From the NCBI GenBank assembly GCA_003244105.1, contig QHBK01000004.1, positions 1-64,000 on the forward strand: DNA of 64,000 nucleotides, read 5' to 3'. The translations under genes and the position numbers were made by a program. The notes beneath the pieces are model-generated. The model was given only the letters and a program-made list of their open reading frames with translations, had not been told where the DNA came from and searched no databases. Source of the stretch: Candidatus Eremiobacter antarcticus (GTDB lineage: Bacteria; Vulcanimicrobiota; Vulcanimicrobiia; Eremiobacterales; Eremiobacteraceae). Positions 36,622 through 45,573 of this stretch are shown here, piece after piece; positions within the stretch are counted from its first letter, which is position 1; every line of letters starts with the position of its first letter.

Positions 36622-37608
36622 ATGCGTCAAGCCGCGTTCGTGAATCAGCGTCAAGCGGGGTGGCAGCAGCTTGAAGCGCTGCTGAGCCTGGCAGAACGGC
36701 GCGGCTTGCGCCGCCTGGAGCCCGAGCAGGTAGCGGAGCTTGGAACCCTCTACCGCTGGCTGACTTCGGACCTCGCCTTTGCGAATGCGCGGCGCTACGA
36801 TGTGACGCTGCAGGCGTATTTGAACCGCCTCACCGCGCGTGCGCATGCGCTGGTCTACGCCCGCCGTCAGTCGGGCGGTGTGCGAACCGTCATCGACTTC
36901 TACCGCCGGACGTTTCCGGCTGAGGTGCGGGCGTCGCGTGCGCCGATCGCGATATGCGCCGGTGTCTTCATCGCCGCGTCCGTGGCGGCATACGCGCTGA
37001 TCAGCGCGCAGCCATTGAACGCTTACGTGTTGCTTCCCGCCCAGCTCATCCAGCCGATACACCACGGATTGCATGAGACCAACTTCGAGCCGGCCGTCCG
37101 CGGAATCGGCACGCCGACACTCTCGGCAGAGATCATGACCAACAACGTGCGCCTCGCGTTTCTGGCGTTCGCTGGCGGCGTGACGCTGGGGATCCTGACG
37201 CTGTATCTGCTGATCTTCAACGGATTGACCCTCGGTGGAATGGCCGCGCTGTACGCTCAAGCGGGCTTTGGCCGAGATTTCGCCGCGACCGTCGCGCCGC
37301 ACGGCGTGATCGAGCTCTCGGCGGTGCAGATTGCCGCAGGCGCAGGGCTGCTGTTAGCGGCCGCCGTGTTGAGCCCCGGGCGTTTGCGGCGCGTGGACGC
37401 GATGCGTCGCAACGGCAGACGCGCAGGCGTCTTGATCCTCGGCGTCGCTTCGATGCTGGTGGTCGCCGCCGCCATCGAAGGCGGCTTTTCACCCCAAAAA
37501 TACTCGCAAGAGGCGCGCATCGCGTTCGGGGTCATCACCGCGGCCCTGATGCTGGCGTATTTTCTGCTGGCCGGGCGGGAAAAAAGCGCCGAGGCGGCGT
37601 CGCCTTAG
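36622..37608 (+). CDS. SpoIIM/DUF95 family membrane protein
   Basis: This 328-residue protein has an N-terminal soluble helical part (QRQAGWQQLEALLSLAERRG, LYRWLTSDLAFANARRY) and five membrane helices; the conserved FLAFAGGVTLGILTLYLLIFNGLTLG and the HGVIELSAVQIAAGAG motif identify the family. SpoIIM-type proteins in non-sporulating bacteria occur with RDD, DUF58 and MoxR genes and are likely envelope factors. Here it is alone on the plus strand between minus-strand partners: its stop overlaps the DUF58 stop (TTAG), indicating a local inversion relative to the usual order. Confidence 0.9.
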   Translation: MRQAAFVNQRQAGWQQLEALLSLAERRGLRRLEPEQVAELGTLYRWLTSDLAFANARRYDVTLQAYLNRLTARAHALVYARRQSGGVRTVIDFYRRTFPAEVRASRAPIAICAGVFIAASVAAYALISAQPLNAYVLLPAQLIQPIHHGLHETNFEPAVRGIGTPTLSAEIMTNNVRLAFLAFAGGVTLGILTLYLLIFNGLTLGGMAALYAQAGFGRDFAATVAPHGVIELSAVQIAAGAGLLLAAAVLSPGRLRRVDAMRRNGRRAGVLILGVASMLVVAAAIEGGFSPQKYSQEARIAFGVITAALMLAYFLLAGREKSAEAASP

Positions 37609-38972
37609 AGCAGGCTGCGCGCCTTGACCTCGATATAGGCGTTGATCAGCGCCACCGTCAGCTGTCTGGCAGGCACGTCGATGACCGGAATGCCACGGCG
37701 CACGAGCATGGCGGCCGCCTTGCGCCGCTGCTCCAGCAGGGTGGCTGCAACGCCCGCTTTGTAGGCGTCGTGGACGCTCTTCGGCGGTTGAGCGAGCGCG
37801 GCGCTGAGCGCCTCATCGTTCATCAGGACGCACAGCGCGAGATGGCGCGGGCTGATCTGCGCCATGTTCGCCAACGCAGCCGCGCAAGCGACCGGGTCGA
37901 ACATGTCGGTGAAGAAGATCACCAAGCTGCGTTTGGGCTGGCGCCTTCGCAAGTAAGCGAAGCCGCGCGCGTAATCCGACTCTTCGAACAGCGGCTGCAG
38001 ATCGTACAGGCGGCGCGTCATGCCGTTCGCATGGCTTGCCCCTGCTCGAGGCGCGATGTATTCAAGGATCTCGCCTGCAAATGCGAGCAGCCCGACCTTG
38101 TCGTCGGCCAGCGCGGCGATGTGGGCGACGGAAAGCGCGGCGGTCACGGCGTAGTCGAATTTTCGCTGGTCTCCGAGCTGCGGCGTCATAAGCCGACCAG
38201 CGTCGAGCACGAGGTTGACCGTCTGACTTCGTTCGACGTCGTACTGCGCCACCATGAGTTTGCCGCGCCGCGCCGTCGCCTTCCAGTTGATCGATCGGAA
38301 TTCGTCGTCGGGCACCCACTCGCGCAGGGCATCGAATTCTCCGCCTTGTCCGCGCAACCGCAGCTTTCTAAACCCCGCGGCGGAAAGGCGTCCGCGTCGC
38401 GCTAGTTCGCCATAGCGCTCGACCGCTGACAAGTCCGGAAAAATGCGCACGTTCTGTTCGACGCCGCACCGAAAGCGTCGCACGAAGAGGCCGACGCTGT
38501 TGCGAACCGAGACGAAGAGCGGCTGCAGGCGCGCCTCGCCTCGTAAGCGCGGAACGACGGCAAGTTCGTCCACCTTGCGGCGCCGCGCGCCGACACGGCC
38601 GCGCAAAGGCTGCTCGGGCAGCACGAGCTGGTCGATCGGAGTCTCGACGATCTCGTATTCCAGGTCCGCGGCGCTGCGGTTGACGATTTGATAGCGCAGC
38701 CGCCCCGGCTTACGGAGGGATAGATGTTCGCAGGGCAGGCGCTCGGCCTGAAATTCTGCTCGCCGAGGTCCCATCGCGAAGTCCGCCGCGACGGCGCACA
38801 GCAGCGCGATCGATGCAAGAGCCGCTGCCCGCAACAGCACCGGCGCAGCGGCGCTGAGGGCGACCAGCGTGGCAATCGCGAGAATGCATTGCACCAGGCG
38901 AGCCGTGATCCAGGGGAAGCGCCCGCTCGACTCCCCGGCTTTCGGGTGCAGCCGCAAGGGCGCCATGCTCAC
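37605..38972 (-). CDS. DUF58 domain protein (VWA-like)
   Basis: The 455-residue protein has two N-terminal membrane helices (about 25-70), a beta-rich stretch, then the DUF58 core GQGGEFDALREWVPDDEFRS with INWKATARRGKLMVAQYDVE and VNLVLDAGRLM, followed by a VWA-like region ending KRSLVIFFTDMFDP. It is the usual partner of a MoxR ATPase, possibly a substrate or adaptor. GTG start at 38972 overlaps the MoxR stop (GTGA); an ATG two codons later is equally possible. Convergent overlap with SpoIIM. Confidence 0.9.
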   Translation of the reverse strand: MSMAPLRLHPKAGESSGRFPWITARLVQCILAIATLVALSAAAPVLLRAAALASIALLCAVAADFAMGPRRAEFQAERLPCEHLSLRKPGRLRYQIVNRSAADLEYEIVETPIDQLVLPEQPLRGRVGARRRKVDELAVVPRLRGEARLQPLFVSVRNSVGLFVRRFRCGVEQNVRIFPDLSAVERYGELARRGRLSAAGFRKLRLRGQGGEFDALREWVPDDEFRSINWKATARRGKLMVAQYDVERSQTVNLVLDAGRLMTPQLGDQRKFDYAVTAALSVAHIAALADDKVGLLAFAGEILEYIAPRAGASHANGMTRRLYDLQPLFEESDYARGFAYLRRRQPKRSLVIFFTDMFDPVACAAALANMAQISPRHLALCVLMNDEALSAALAQPPKSVHDAYKAGVAATLLEQRRKAAAMLVRRGIPVIDVPARQLTVALINAYIEVKARSLL

Positions 38973-40036
38973 TCGGCGGTTCCCGCTCCCAAGGCAGCCG
39001 CTGCCGTGTTCTCGGGCTCGCTGGGATCCGGAGCAGCCGCTTCGCGGGAATTCACCTCGAGCGCAGCCGGAGGTTCCTTGGGCACGGCCACGGAGTCAAG
39101 AATGCGCCTCAAGACAGCAGCGGCGCTCACCCCTTCGACTTCCGCTTCCGGTCTGATCAGCAGCCGGTGGCCGAGCACGTTCGGCGCGGCGCGCTTGACG
39201 TCGTCAGGCGTCACGAAGTCACGTCCATCCATCGCCGCGCAGCATTGAGCGGCGATCAGCAGCTGCAAGGCGGCGCGAGGGCTGGCGCCGAGCCCGACAT
39301 CTGCGGCCGTCCTTGTTTGCGCCACGATTTCATAGCCGTACTCGCGCACGGCCGCTGACGCATGGATCGTCCGGACCTCGCGGCGCGCCGCTGCGAGATC
39401 TTCAAGCGATACGAGCGCCGCGATCCCGAGGCGGTCTAGGAAGCGCGCGTCAAAGCCGTCGGCGCCGCGAGCCAAAAGCTCGAGTTCTTCCGCGCGCGAC
39501 GGGTACTCGGTGTTGCACTTGACCATGAAGCGGTCGATCTGCGCCTCCGGCAGCGGGTACGTGCCTTCGTACTCGATCGGGTTCTGGGTCGCGCACACCA
39601 TGAACAACTCGGGCAGCGGCAGGGCAACGCCGTCGATCGTCACCTGGCGCTCTTCCATGCCCTCGAGGAGCGCGGCTTGTGTCTTGGGAGGCGTGCGATT
39701 GATCTCGTCCGCGAGCAGAAGGTTGGTGAAGATGGGGCCTCGCCGCGTGGAGAACTGGCCGCTTTGCGGATTGAAGATCGTCGTGCCGACGACGTCCGAG
39801 GGCATCAAATCCGCCGTGAACTGGATGCGGCGGAAGTCCGCGCCCAAGACCAATGCCAGCGCTCGCACGAGCAACGTCTTGGCGGTGCCCGGAACGCCTT
39901 CGATGAGGGCATGCCCTTGGCCGAAGAGCGCGAGCTCAAGGGCGAATATGGTGTCGTCTTGACCGACGACGGCCTTATGCAGACCGTCGTAGATGCGGGC
40001 GGCGAGCGCCGAGACGGGTGTGCCCATGCGACGCAT
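38969..40036 (-). CDS. MoxR family AAA+ ATPase
   Basis: Walker A IEGVPGTAKTLLVRAL, MoxR loop DLMPSDVVGTTIFNP, Walker B LLLADEINRTPPKTQAALLE with GMEERQVTIDG, sensor segment CATQNPIEYEGTYPLPEAQ and QIDRF arginine finger region. The C-terminal lid includes LGASPRAALQLLIAAQ. The 40-residue Ala/Pro/Glu-rich tail (SREAAAPDPSEPENTAAA) is an addition to the family. It should act as a chaperone-like remodeller with the DUF58 protein. The ATG has AAAGGAGC; it starts inside the DUF4350 gene (62-nt overlap). Confidence 0.93.
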   Translation of the reverse strand: MRRMGTPVSALAARIYDGLHKAVVGQDDTIFALELALFGQGHALIEGVPGTAKTLLVRALALVLGADFRRIQFTADLMPSDVVGTTIFNPQSGQFSTRRGPIFTNLLLADEINRTPPKTQAALLEGMEERQVTIDGVALPLPELFMVCATQNPIEYEGTYPLPEAQIDRFMVKCNTEYPSRAEELELLARGADGFDARFLDRLGIAALVSLEDLAAARREVRTIHASAAVREYGYEIVAQTRTAADVGLGASPRAALQLLIAAQCCAAMDGRDFVTPDDVKRAAPNVLGHRLLIRPEAEVEGVSAAAVLRRILDSVAVPKEPPAALEVNSREAAAPDPSEPENTAAAALGAGTAE

Positions 40037-41273
40037 GCTCCTTTCGCAGCGATATGCAGATGTCCGCAGCGCGGATGAGTTCGGACGCCGAGGGCTTTTC
40101 GTAACCGGAAATTCGATCGAGTTCCATCAAGGCGAGCGCGGCGCGCTCGCCGCGTTCGCCGCCGTCCAGCCGGAGCGCAAGAGCCGTGGCGGTCGTGCCG
40201 GCCGGCAATCCCAAAGCGTGGGCAAGGTCCTGGCGGCAAAGCTCGGCCAAGTCGCGGACCGCTTTGCGCGCCGCATCGCCGCGCTGCATCAACCAGGCAA
40301 CCGACGTGAGGTATTCATCCGACGATCGTTCTGTGTCTGCGGGCGGCCGTATTGCGGGGCCGAAGCGTATCAAACCTCCGGCAAGCCACAGCACTATCGT
40401 GCCGATCGCCAGCACAAGTCCAAAGCGCACGTTTCGCGGCAAGATCGTCCACCAGGTGTCGCCGTTTTGGAATCCGTGCGACCATTCATCAAATGCCACC
40501 GTCGCGCCCGGACGAAGGCCAGCGGCGGCGATATTGTAAGCGAAGCGGGCATTGCCGGCAAGCCTGAGCCGTGAGTTCTGGAACAGCGACTCGTCGGTGA
40601 TCACAAGCACGCTGCCCTTTCCGATCTGATACCAGCCGGCGAGGACGCCGCCAGAATCGGCGGCGATAGGCGTTACTCGTGCGCTCTCGTCGAACGGGAT
40701 CCGCAGCGCGCTTTGCGCGGCAATCGTCGTCACGCCTTCCGTAAAGGCGGACGGCACGAGGCCGAGAGACTCCCTACCGTGCGAGTGCGCGCGAGCAACG
40801 GGCGGGAAGCCCAGCGGCGTCGTCTCATCGGCACTCGTGTTGCGGGAAAGCAATCGGCTGGAATTTTGCGGCTCCGCTGCGCTTCCGTCGAGGAGCCATA
40901 CGAGCCGTCCGCCTGCCGCCACCCAGTTACGCAGCTGCGCATAGTCGCCGGCGGCAAAACCTCCCACGCTCTTGCCGGCTTGCGCCAAAGCAACAGCATC
41001 GGAAGAGCTGTTGGCGACGATCAGCACCGCCACCGCTCCGTTCAAGTAGGCGGGTCGCCGCTCAAAGGGCTGCGTCGAAACACCTTCTCGGCGCAACAGC
41101 TCCGACCACGCCCGGTAACCGCCCGGCCGATAATCAAAACTCGAGTAGCTGTCAAACGCTGCGGTTGCGCTTTGGCGCCGCCCTTCGTTCAGCAGGCCCA
41201 AGAAGACGAAGCACGCAAAAACGGCGACGACAATTGCGGCTTCAGCCGCTGGAAAAGCGCGGGTTTGCTTCAC
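39975..41273 (-). CDS. DUF4350 domain protein
   Basis: The 432-residue product has an N-terminal membrane helix (AAIVVAVFACFVFLGLL), a DUF4350 domain (SFDYRPGGYRAWSELLRREG, ANSSSDAVALAQAGKS, LRNWVAAGGRLVWLLDG), VFDEWSHGF-type segment as VAFDEWSHGFQNGDTWW, and a second membrane helix about residues 290-310. Such proteins always occur between MoxR and DUF4129 genes. The GTG start overlaps the DUF4129 stop (GTGA). The much longer open frame upstream of GTG is a shadow of the DUF4129 gene. Confidence 0.85.
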   Translation of the reverse strand: MKQTRAFPAAEAAIVVAVFACFVFLGLLNEGRRQSATAAFDSYSSFDYRPGGYRAWSELLRREGVSTQPFERRPAYLNGAVAVLIVANSSSDAVALAQAGKSVGGFAAGDYAQLRNWVAAGGRLVWLLDGSAAEPQNSSRLLSRNTSADETTPLGFPPVARAHSHGRESLGLVPSAFTEGVTTIAAQSALRIPFDESARVTPIAADSGGVLAGWYQIGKGSVLVITDESLFQNSRLRLAGNARFAYNIAAAGLRPGATVAFDEWSHGFQNGDTWWTILPRNVRFGLVLAIGTIVLWLAGGLIRFGPAIRPPADTERSSDEYLTSVAWLMQRGDAARKAVRDLAELCRQDLAHALGLPAGTTATALALRLDGGERGERAALALMELDRISGYEKPSASELIRAADICISLRKEHASHGHTRLGARRPHLRRSA

Positions 41274-42262
41274 GACGCGATGAGCGGCCGCAATGCCAAG
41301 AACGCAGCGCGCGCCTCGGACCAATCCTGTTCGGACGGCGTGCGTTCGGCATAGGCGATGAAGCTGAAGATGGCCGCCAGCGCGTCGAAATGCGAAGAGG
41401 CCGGCCGCAGCACGCGCATGACCAGGCGCCGGTATTCTCCTGCGGTGCGCGAGGCGTCGTAGGCGATAGCGCCGCCTCGGTCGAGGCAGGCCAAACTTGC
41501 TTTGAACAGCGCGGCTATCGCTTCGGCATACTCGCCACGCGCCGCGTGCGCCAAACCACGGCGGTAGAGGTCGTCGGCGTCGATGGGCGCCGCCAGCACA
41601 GCGCCCAGAGCGGTGTGCTGCCGTCCGCGCCTCGTCCGCACACTTCTCAAGAGCCCTGCCGTGACGTACACCGCGGCGGCCAGCAGCGCAAGCACGAACG
41701 CGCCGGCGATCAATTCTCCGAACAGCGGCACGGATGAGGCGCCGCGGAAAACCGCTCCCAAGACTTTGGCAAGCAATCGGCCTAGCCAATCCAAGAAACG
41801 TTCCAGCAGGCTGCGGGCGGGTGGAGGTGCCGGCCCGGAACCCACGGCATCCCGATACGGCTTTTGACCGAGGATGAGGGCCACAGCGTCTTTGGGCGGC
41901 GAACGAGGCGCTGCGCTCGCTGGTCCGCCCGAGTCGAGACGTCGCACCGAAGCGGTCAAGAGCGTCAACGACTGCGCTTGCAGACGGCGATTCTTCTGCG
42001 CAGCGATCGCGCGCAGACACGCTTGCAGCCAGTGGTCCGCAGTGAATCCTCGCGCATGGGCACCTGCCGGAAGATGAGCCGCTGGCATAGCGCCGGAACC
42101 GCGCCGGTGCAACCGTAGGCGCGAAGCCCCGGCTGCGAGTTCACGCGCGGCCGAGCGAACCGCCTGTCTATATCCTGCCGGCTCCAAGGGGAGCGGTTGC
42201 GCGTTGCTCGCCATTATGATTTGAAGCACAAGCGCCGCCGCAACGGCGAAGGGCAGCGACAT
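41270..42262 (-). CDS. DUF4129 domain membrane protein
   Basis: The ATG sits in TGATG with the upstream stop. The 330-residue protein has a signal-like N-terminus (about residues 1-19), a helical exported region, a membrane helix (about 185-207) and the C-terminal DUF4129 segment LYRRGLAHAARGEYAEAIAA with LDRGGAIAYDASRTAGEYRR. In other bacteria this domain is the tail of transglutaminase-like proteins of MoxR clusters; the transglutaminase part is absent here. Role unknown. Confidence 0.82.
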   Translation of the reverse strand: MSLPFAVAAALVLQIIMASNAQPLPLEPAGYRQAVRSAARELAAGASRLRLHRRGSGAMPAAHLPAGAHARGFTADHWLQACLRAIAAQKNRRLQAQSLTLLTASVRRLDSGGPASAAPRSPPKDAVALILGQKPYRDAVGSGPAPPPARSLLERFLDWLGRLLAKVLGAVFRGASSVPLFGELIAGAFVLALLAAAVYVTAGLLRSVRTRRGRQHTALGAVLAAPIDADDLYRRGLAHAARGEYAEAIAALFKASLACLDRGGAIAYDASRTAGEYRRLVMRVLRPASSHFDALAAIFSFIAYAERTPSEQDWSEARAAFLALRPLIAS

Positions 42263-43284
42263 CAAGTTGCGACGGGCGGAAGCTGCGCTGGCGACTCCGT
42301 CAAGCGCTGCATCAAGATCTGCAGGTCGAAACCCTCGCGCCGGATGCGGATGTCGTAGTAGAAGACGGAGACCGCGACAATCGCAAAGGGATAGAAGAAC
42401 ATCTGCGCCAGGCTGGCGAGGATGACGTACAGCGCAGGCGATTTTCCGTAATATGCGAGCAGCATGCCGCTGCCGGCGCCGAGCAGCTGCGCCGCGAAAT
42501 TGACGAGTATCAACGTGATGGCGAGCGCGAATGCGCGCTTCGCCTGCTTGCCTCCGAAGATGCGGCTAAAGGCGCTCGCAAAAGCCTTGATAGGGTCCGA
42601 TTTTTCGACGACAAGCGCGATGAAGGACAGGGCAAAGGCCAGATAGAGCATCGCCATGACGCCAATCGTCACAATGCCGACAACCACCAAGAAAACGGCC
42701 AACAACACTGCGGCGGCAGAGGTTCCCCGCAAGAATGCCCCGGCGGCTACGATGACCGCGCTCAGCGCGCCCATGACCAGCACCAGCGCGAACAGCCCCA
42801 CGACCACGACCGCGATCCATACAAAGAGCAGGATGATCATGCGGAACCAGCGCTTGAGCGCCATCCGGTAGCATTCCGCAAAGCGCACGGGCAATCCGAG
42901 ATACGCACGCGTGACACCGAGGACCACAGCGGCGTTGGAGAGCGGAAAGCCCAGAAACACTATGGCGAGCGCGATAAACGTCCATGAGTCCGCAACGTGC
43001 AGACGGGCGAGTTTCGACGGGTCCGGCGGTGTCGCCGGAGAGTGCATCGCTTGTTGGATCATCGAGAGGTAGACGTCGAAGATATCTTTGGTCTGGAAAT
43101 ACTGCGCGATAGCGGTCGGGATCAGCACGACGGCGACCAGGCCCGTGAACGCCGCCACATGGCGGAAGTAGATGTGAAAAGCCCGATCGAGCAGCTCGCC
43201 TAACGGCAGCGGCCGCAAATGCAGCATCGTCTGCGCGGTTGCGGATTGTCGCGGTGTCGAGACAAACGGATCGTTGTACGACAT
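42262..43284 (-). CDS. Multipass membrane protein (glycerophosphodiester phosphodiesterase membrane-domain-like)
   Basis: This 340-residue protein begins with LRPLPLGELLDRAFHIYFRH, the opening of the GPDPase membrane-domain / DUF7544-type family, and has six to seven membrane helices, one with a very Val-rich core (WIAVVVVGLFALVLVMGAL). No soluble phosphodiesterase domain follows. It heads the operon DUF4129-DUF4350-MoxR-DUF58, with 1-nt overlap to the next gene. Its presence at the head of MoxR clusters is common; function not known. Confidence 0.7.
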   Translation of the reverse strand: MSYNDPFVSTPRQSATAQTMLHLRPLPLGELLDRAFHIYFRHVAAFTGLVAVVLIPTAIAQYFQTKDIFDVYLSMIQQAMHSPATPPDPSKLARLHVADSWTFIALAIVFLGFPLSNAAVVLGVTRAYLGLPVRFAECYRMALKRWFRMIILLFVWIAVVVVGLFALVLVMGALSAVIVAAGAFLRGTSAAAVLLAVFLVVVGIVTIGVMAMLYLAFALSFIALVVEKSDPIKAFASAFSRIFGGKQAKRAFALAITLILVNFAAQLLGAGSGMLLAYYGKSPALYVILASLAQMFFYPFAIVAVSVFYYDIRIRREGFDLQILMQRLTESPAQLPPVAT

Positions 43285-43363
43285 CGTAAACGCCGATCGT
43301 GAGACAGAAGTAAGCGCCGTTTTTCTTGAGGGTCAATTGCGCTTCCTGGAAGAAGCGCGCTGC

Positions 43364-44386
43364 GTGAACCATGCAGCCGCGTTCGACTGCGGCGAGCGCG
43401 CCGCAGTTGTGACGACGCGCGGCGACATCGTCGAGAGCGAGCATCATGTCTGCCACATTGTGGTGGACAAGCACGGCGCTGCGCTGGAAGCGCGCGGCGA
43501 CGTCGACCGGCCTGTGTATATGCGCTCGAGCGCAAAGCCGCTGATCTGTGCGACGATCGTCGCCTCCGGTGCCGCGGACCGCTTCGCCTTCAGCGACCAA
43601 GAGATCGCGATCGCCGCCGGCTCTCATAGCGGCGAGCCGTATCATGTGGATGCGGTCGAAAGCATGCTGCGCAAGATCGGATTGGACGAGTCAGCTCTGC
43701 AATGCGGCGCCCATGCGCCGATCCACGAGCCGAGCGCCCAGGCTCTGTGCAAGAGCGGAGAATCTCCGAGTGCAATCCACAACAACTGCTCGGGCAAACA
43801 CGCGGCTATTTTGGCGTTGGCCGTGCATCGTGGCGCGCCCGTTTCGACCTATCTAGCGCGCGACAATCCGGCGCAAGCGGAGATACTGGCCTCCTGCGCC
43901 GAGCTGCTGCAACTTTCCGAGAGCGATCTCATCGTCGGCACGGATGGCTGCGGAATTCCTGTCATCGCAGTCTCCATGCGCGCTGCCGCGCGCTTCTATG
44001 CCAAGCTCGCAGAGCCGGACCAGTTTCCGCAGCGGTTTCGCGCCGCGTTGGCCCGCCTCTGCGATTCCATGACGAAGTATCCGCAGTATGTCGCGGGAAG
44101 CGGCCGTTTCGATACCGATCTCATGCGGACGGCGGCGGGAACCGTCGTCTGCAAGGGTGGGGCCGAGGGTTACCACGCAAGCGCCGCGCTGGGGCTGGGG
44201 CTCGGTATGACCGCCAAAGTGGCGGACGGCAACTACCGCGCGATCGCGCCGTTCGTCATGGACCGGCTTCAACGGCGCGCGGCGCTGGATGCCGAGCAGC
44301 TGCAGGCTCTCGAAAGACATCGTCGTCCGGCGATCAGAAATCACGCGGGCCGCACTGTGGGGGAGATACGCGTTCTGCGGCTGTGA
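43364..44386 (+). CDS. L-asparaginase II family protein
   Basis: PF06089-type asparaginase. Visible motifs are TTRGDIVESEHHVCHIVV, VYMRSSAKPLICATIV, IAAGSHSGEPYHVDAV, HNNCSGKHAAILAL and GTDGCGIPVIAVSM, with the later TAAGTVVCKGGAEGYHA. This class is related to Rhizobium etli AnsA and hydrolyses asparagine to aspartate and ammonia in the cytoplasm. The start is uncertain: GTG 43364 (used) gives 340 aa; GTG 43409 would trim 15 residues, and upstream TTG would overlap the divergent membrane gene. Nearby nitrogen genes fit. Confidence 0.85.
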   Translation: MNHAAAFDCGERAAVVTTRGDIVESEHHVCHIVVDKHGAALEARGDVDRPVYMRSSAKPLICATIVASGAADRFAFSDQEIAIAAGSHSGEPYHVDAVESMLRKIGLDESALQCGAHAPIHEPSAQALCKSGESPSAIHNNCSGKHAAILALAVHRGAPVSTYLARDNPAQAEILASCAELLQLSESDLIVGTDGCGIPVIAVSMRAAARFYAKLAEPDQFPQRFRAALARLCDSMTKYPQYVAGSGRFDTDLMRTAAGTVVCKGGAEGYHASAALGLGLGMTAKVADGNYRAIAPFVMDRLQRRAALDAEQLQALERHRRPAIRNHAGRTVGEIRVLRL

Positions 44387-44398
44387 CGGCGGGTCCGG

Positions 44399-45514
44399 TC
44401 AGCTGTTCTTGTAGACCAGTTCCCCGCTGATGTACACGTGCGTCACCTCGTGACGGCGGTTCCAAACGACGAAATCGGCGCGAGCACGCGGGCTCAACGT
44501 CCCGACATCATCTTCGACTCCGAGGGCTCGAGCAGGCGCCCAGGTAGCGCACTCGACAGCTTCCGGCAGCGTGATGCCGGTGGCGGCTATGAGATTGCGT
44601 ACCGCTTGATCCATCGTTAGGCGGCTGCCTGCGATGACACCATCTTTGGTGCGCGCCACTCCGCCCTCTTCCACCAAACCATCAGTCAGCGGCATGTGGT
44701 CGGTCGTCAGCACGAGGTTGACGCCCTTGAGACGGTACAGCAGGGCTAGATGCTCGGCGGACACGTGGATGCCGTCGGCGATGACCTCGCAAAAGACCGT
44801 TGGATCGAGCAAATAGGCGGTGAGCAGCGATGATACGCGATGATGCAGCGGGGGCATGGCGTTGAACGCGTGCGTCAGGATGCGGTAGCCTTCTTCGATG
44901 GCCGCGTTGCCGATGGCATACGTCGCGCCGCTGTGTCCGGCGGCCAGGCTGGCGCCGCGGTGCCGCAACTCTGCGGCGGCCGGTCGCGCCTCTTCGATCT
45001 CCGGCGCCATCGTGACGCGCAAGCGCCCGCCTTGCCAGGTCTCCAAGAGCGCTTCGATGCGGGCGGGTGTGGGAGTGAGCAAGAACTCGCGCGGGTGCAC
45101 GCGCCGATAGTCGGGATTGAGGAACGGACCCTCGAGGTGCACGCCCAACGAGCGCGCCCCGCTTGAAGGCGAACGCGTTTCTTGCGAGATGATGCTCGCG
45201 GCGCGCAGCATAGGGTCCCATGGTCCGGTCATGACGGACGGCAGAAAGGACGTGACCCCGTAGCGCGGAGCTTGCGCCGCCATTGCGCGCAGCGTCTCCA
45301 CCGGTTCGGTGTTGAACCACGAGCGGCCCGTGCCGTTGACGTGCAGGTCTATGAGTCCCGGGGTGACGATGCTCCCAGGCGGCAACTCGCGATCGGCCTT
45401 GCGTACGCCGTCTTCCACTGCGACCACGCGTCCGTCGCTGATCCGCATGCAGCCCTGCTGCGCCGTGCCGTCCCCTATCGCGAATAGCGCCGGACCGAAA
45501 GTCGTGCCCTGCAT
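44399..45514 (-). CDS. nagA: N-acetylglucosamine-6-phosphate deacetylase
   Basis: The 371-residue amidohydrolase has TPGLIDLHVNGTGRSWFN, GVHLEGPFLNPDYRRVHPRE, the metal ligand region GHSGATYAIG and THAFNAMPPLHHR, and the catalytic Asp in LTTDHMPLTDG. These match NagA, which deacetylates GlcNAc-6-P to GlcN-6-P during amino-sugar and peptidoglycan recycling. ATG start. The neighbour on the same strand is a phosphohexomutase, fitting amino-sugar metabolism. No NagB or PTS gene is nearby. Confidence 0.9.
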   Translation of the reverse strand: MQGTTFGPALFAIGDGTAQQGCMRISDGRVVAVEDGVRKADRELPPGSIVTPGLIDLHVNGTGRSWFNTEPVETLRAMAAQAPRYGVTSFLPSVMTGPWDPMLRAASIISQETRSPSSGARSLGVHLEGPFLNPDYRRVHPREFLLTPTPARIEALLETWQGGRLRVTMAPEIEEARPAAAELRHRGASLAAGHSGATYAIGNAAIEEGYRILTHAFNAMPPLHHRVSSLLTAYLLDPTVFCEVIADGIHVSAEHLALLYRLKGVNLVLTTDHMPLTDGLVEEGGVARTKDGVIAGSRLTMDQAVRNLIAATGITLPEAVECATWAPARALGVEDDVGTLSPRARADFVVWNRRHEVTHVYISGELVYKNS

Positions 45515-45573
45515 GAAACCGTGCGTTCGCGGAGCGCTTGCCTCTCGCCCCCCGCCCGCAGGGGCGGAGACTT

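Noticed and set aside
42566-43645. 359-codon minus-strand frame
   Set aside because: Shadow of the multipass membrane gene and the divergent asparaginase; no motif.
45552-45567. CCGCCC-GCAG-GGGCGG hairpin between nagA and the hexomutase as a terminator
   Set aside because: No T run follows on either strand and the two genes are probably co-transcribed; left as a possible mRNA structure only.
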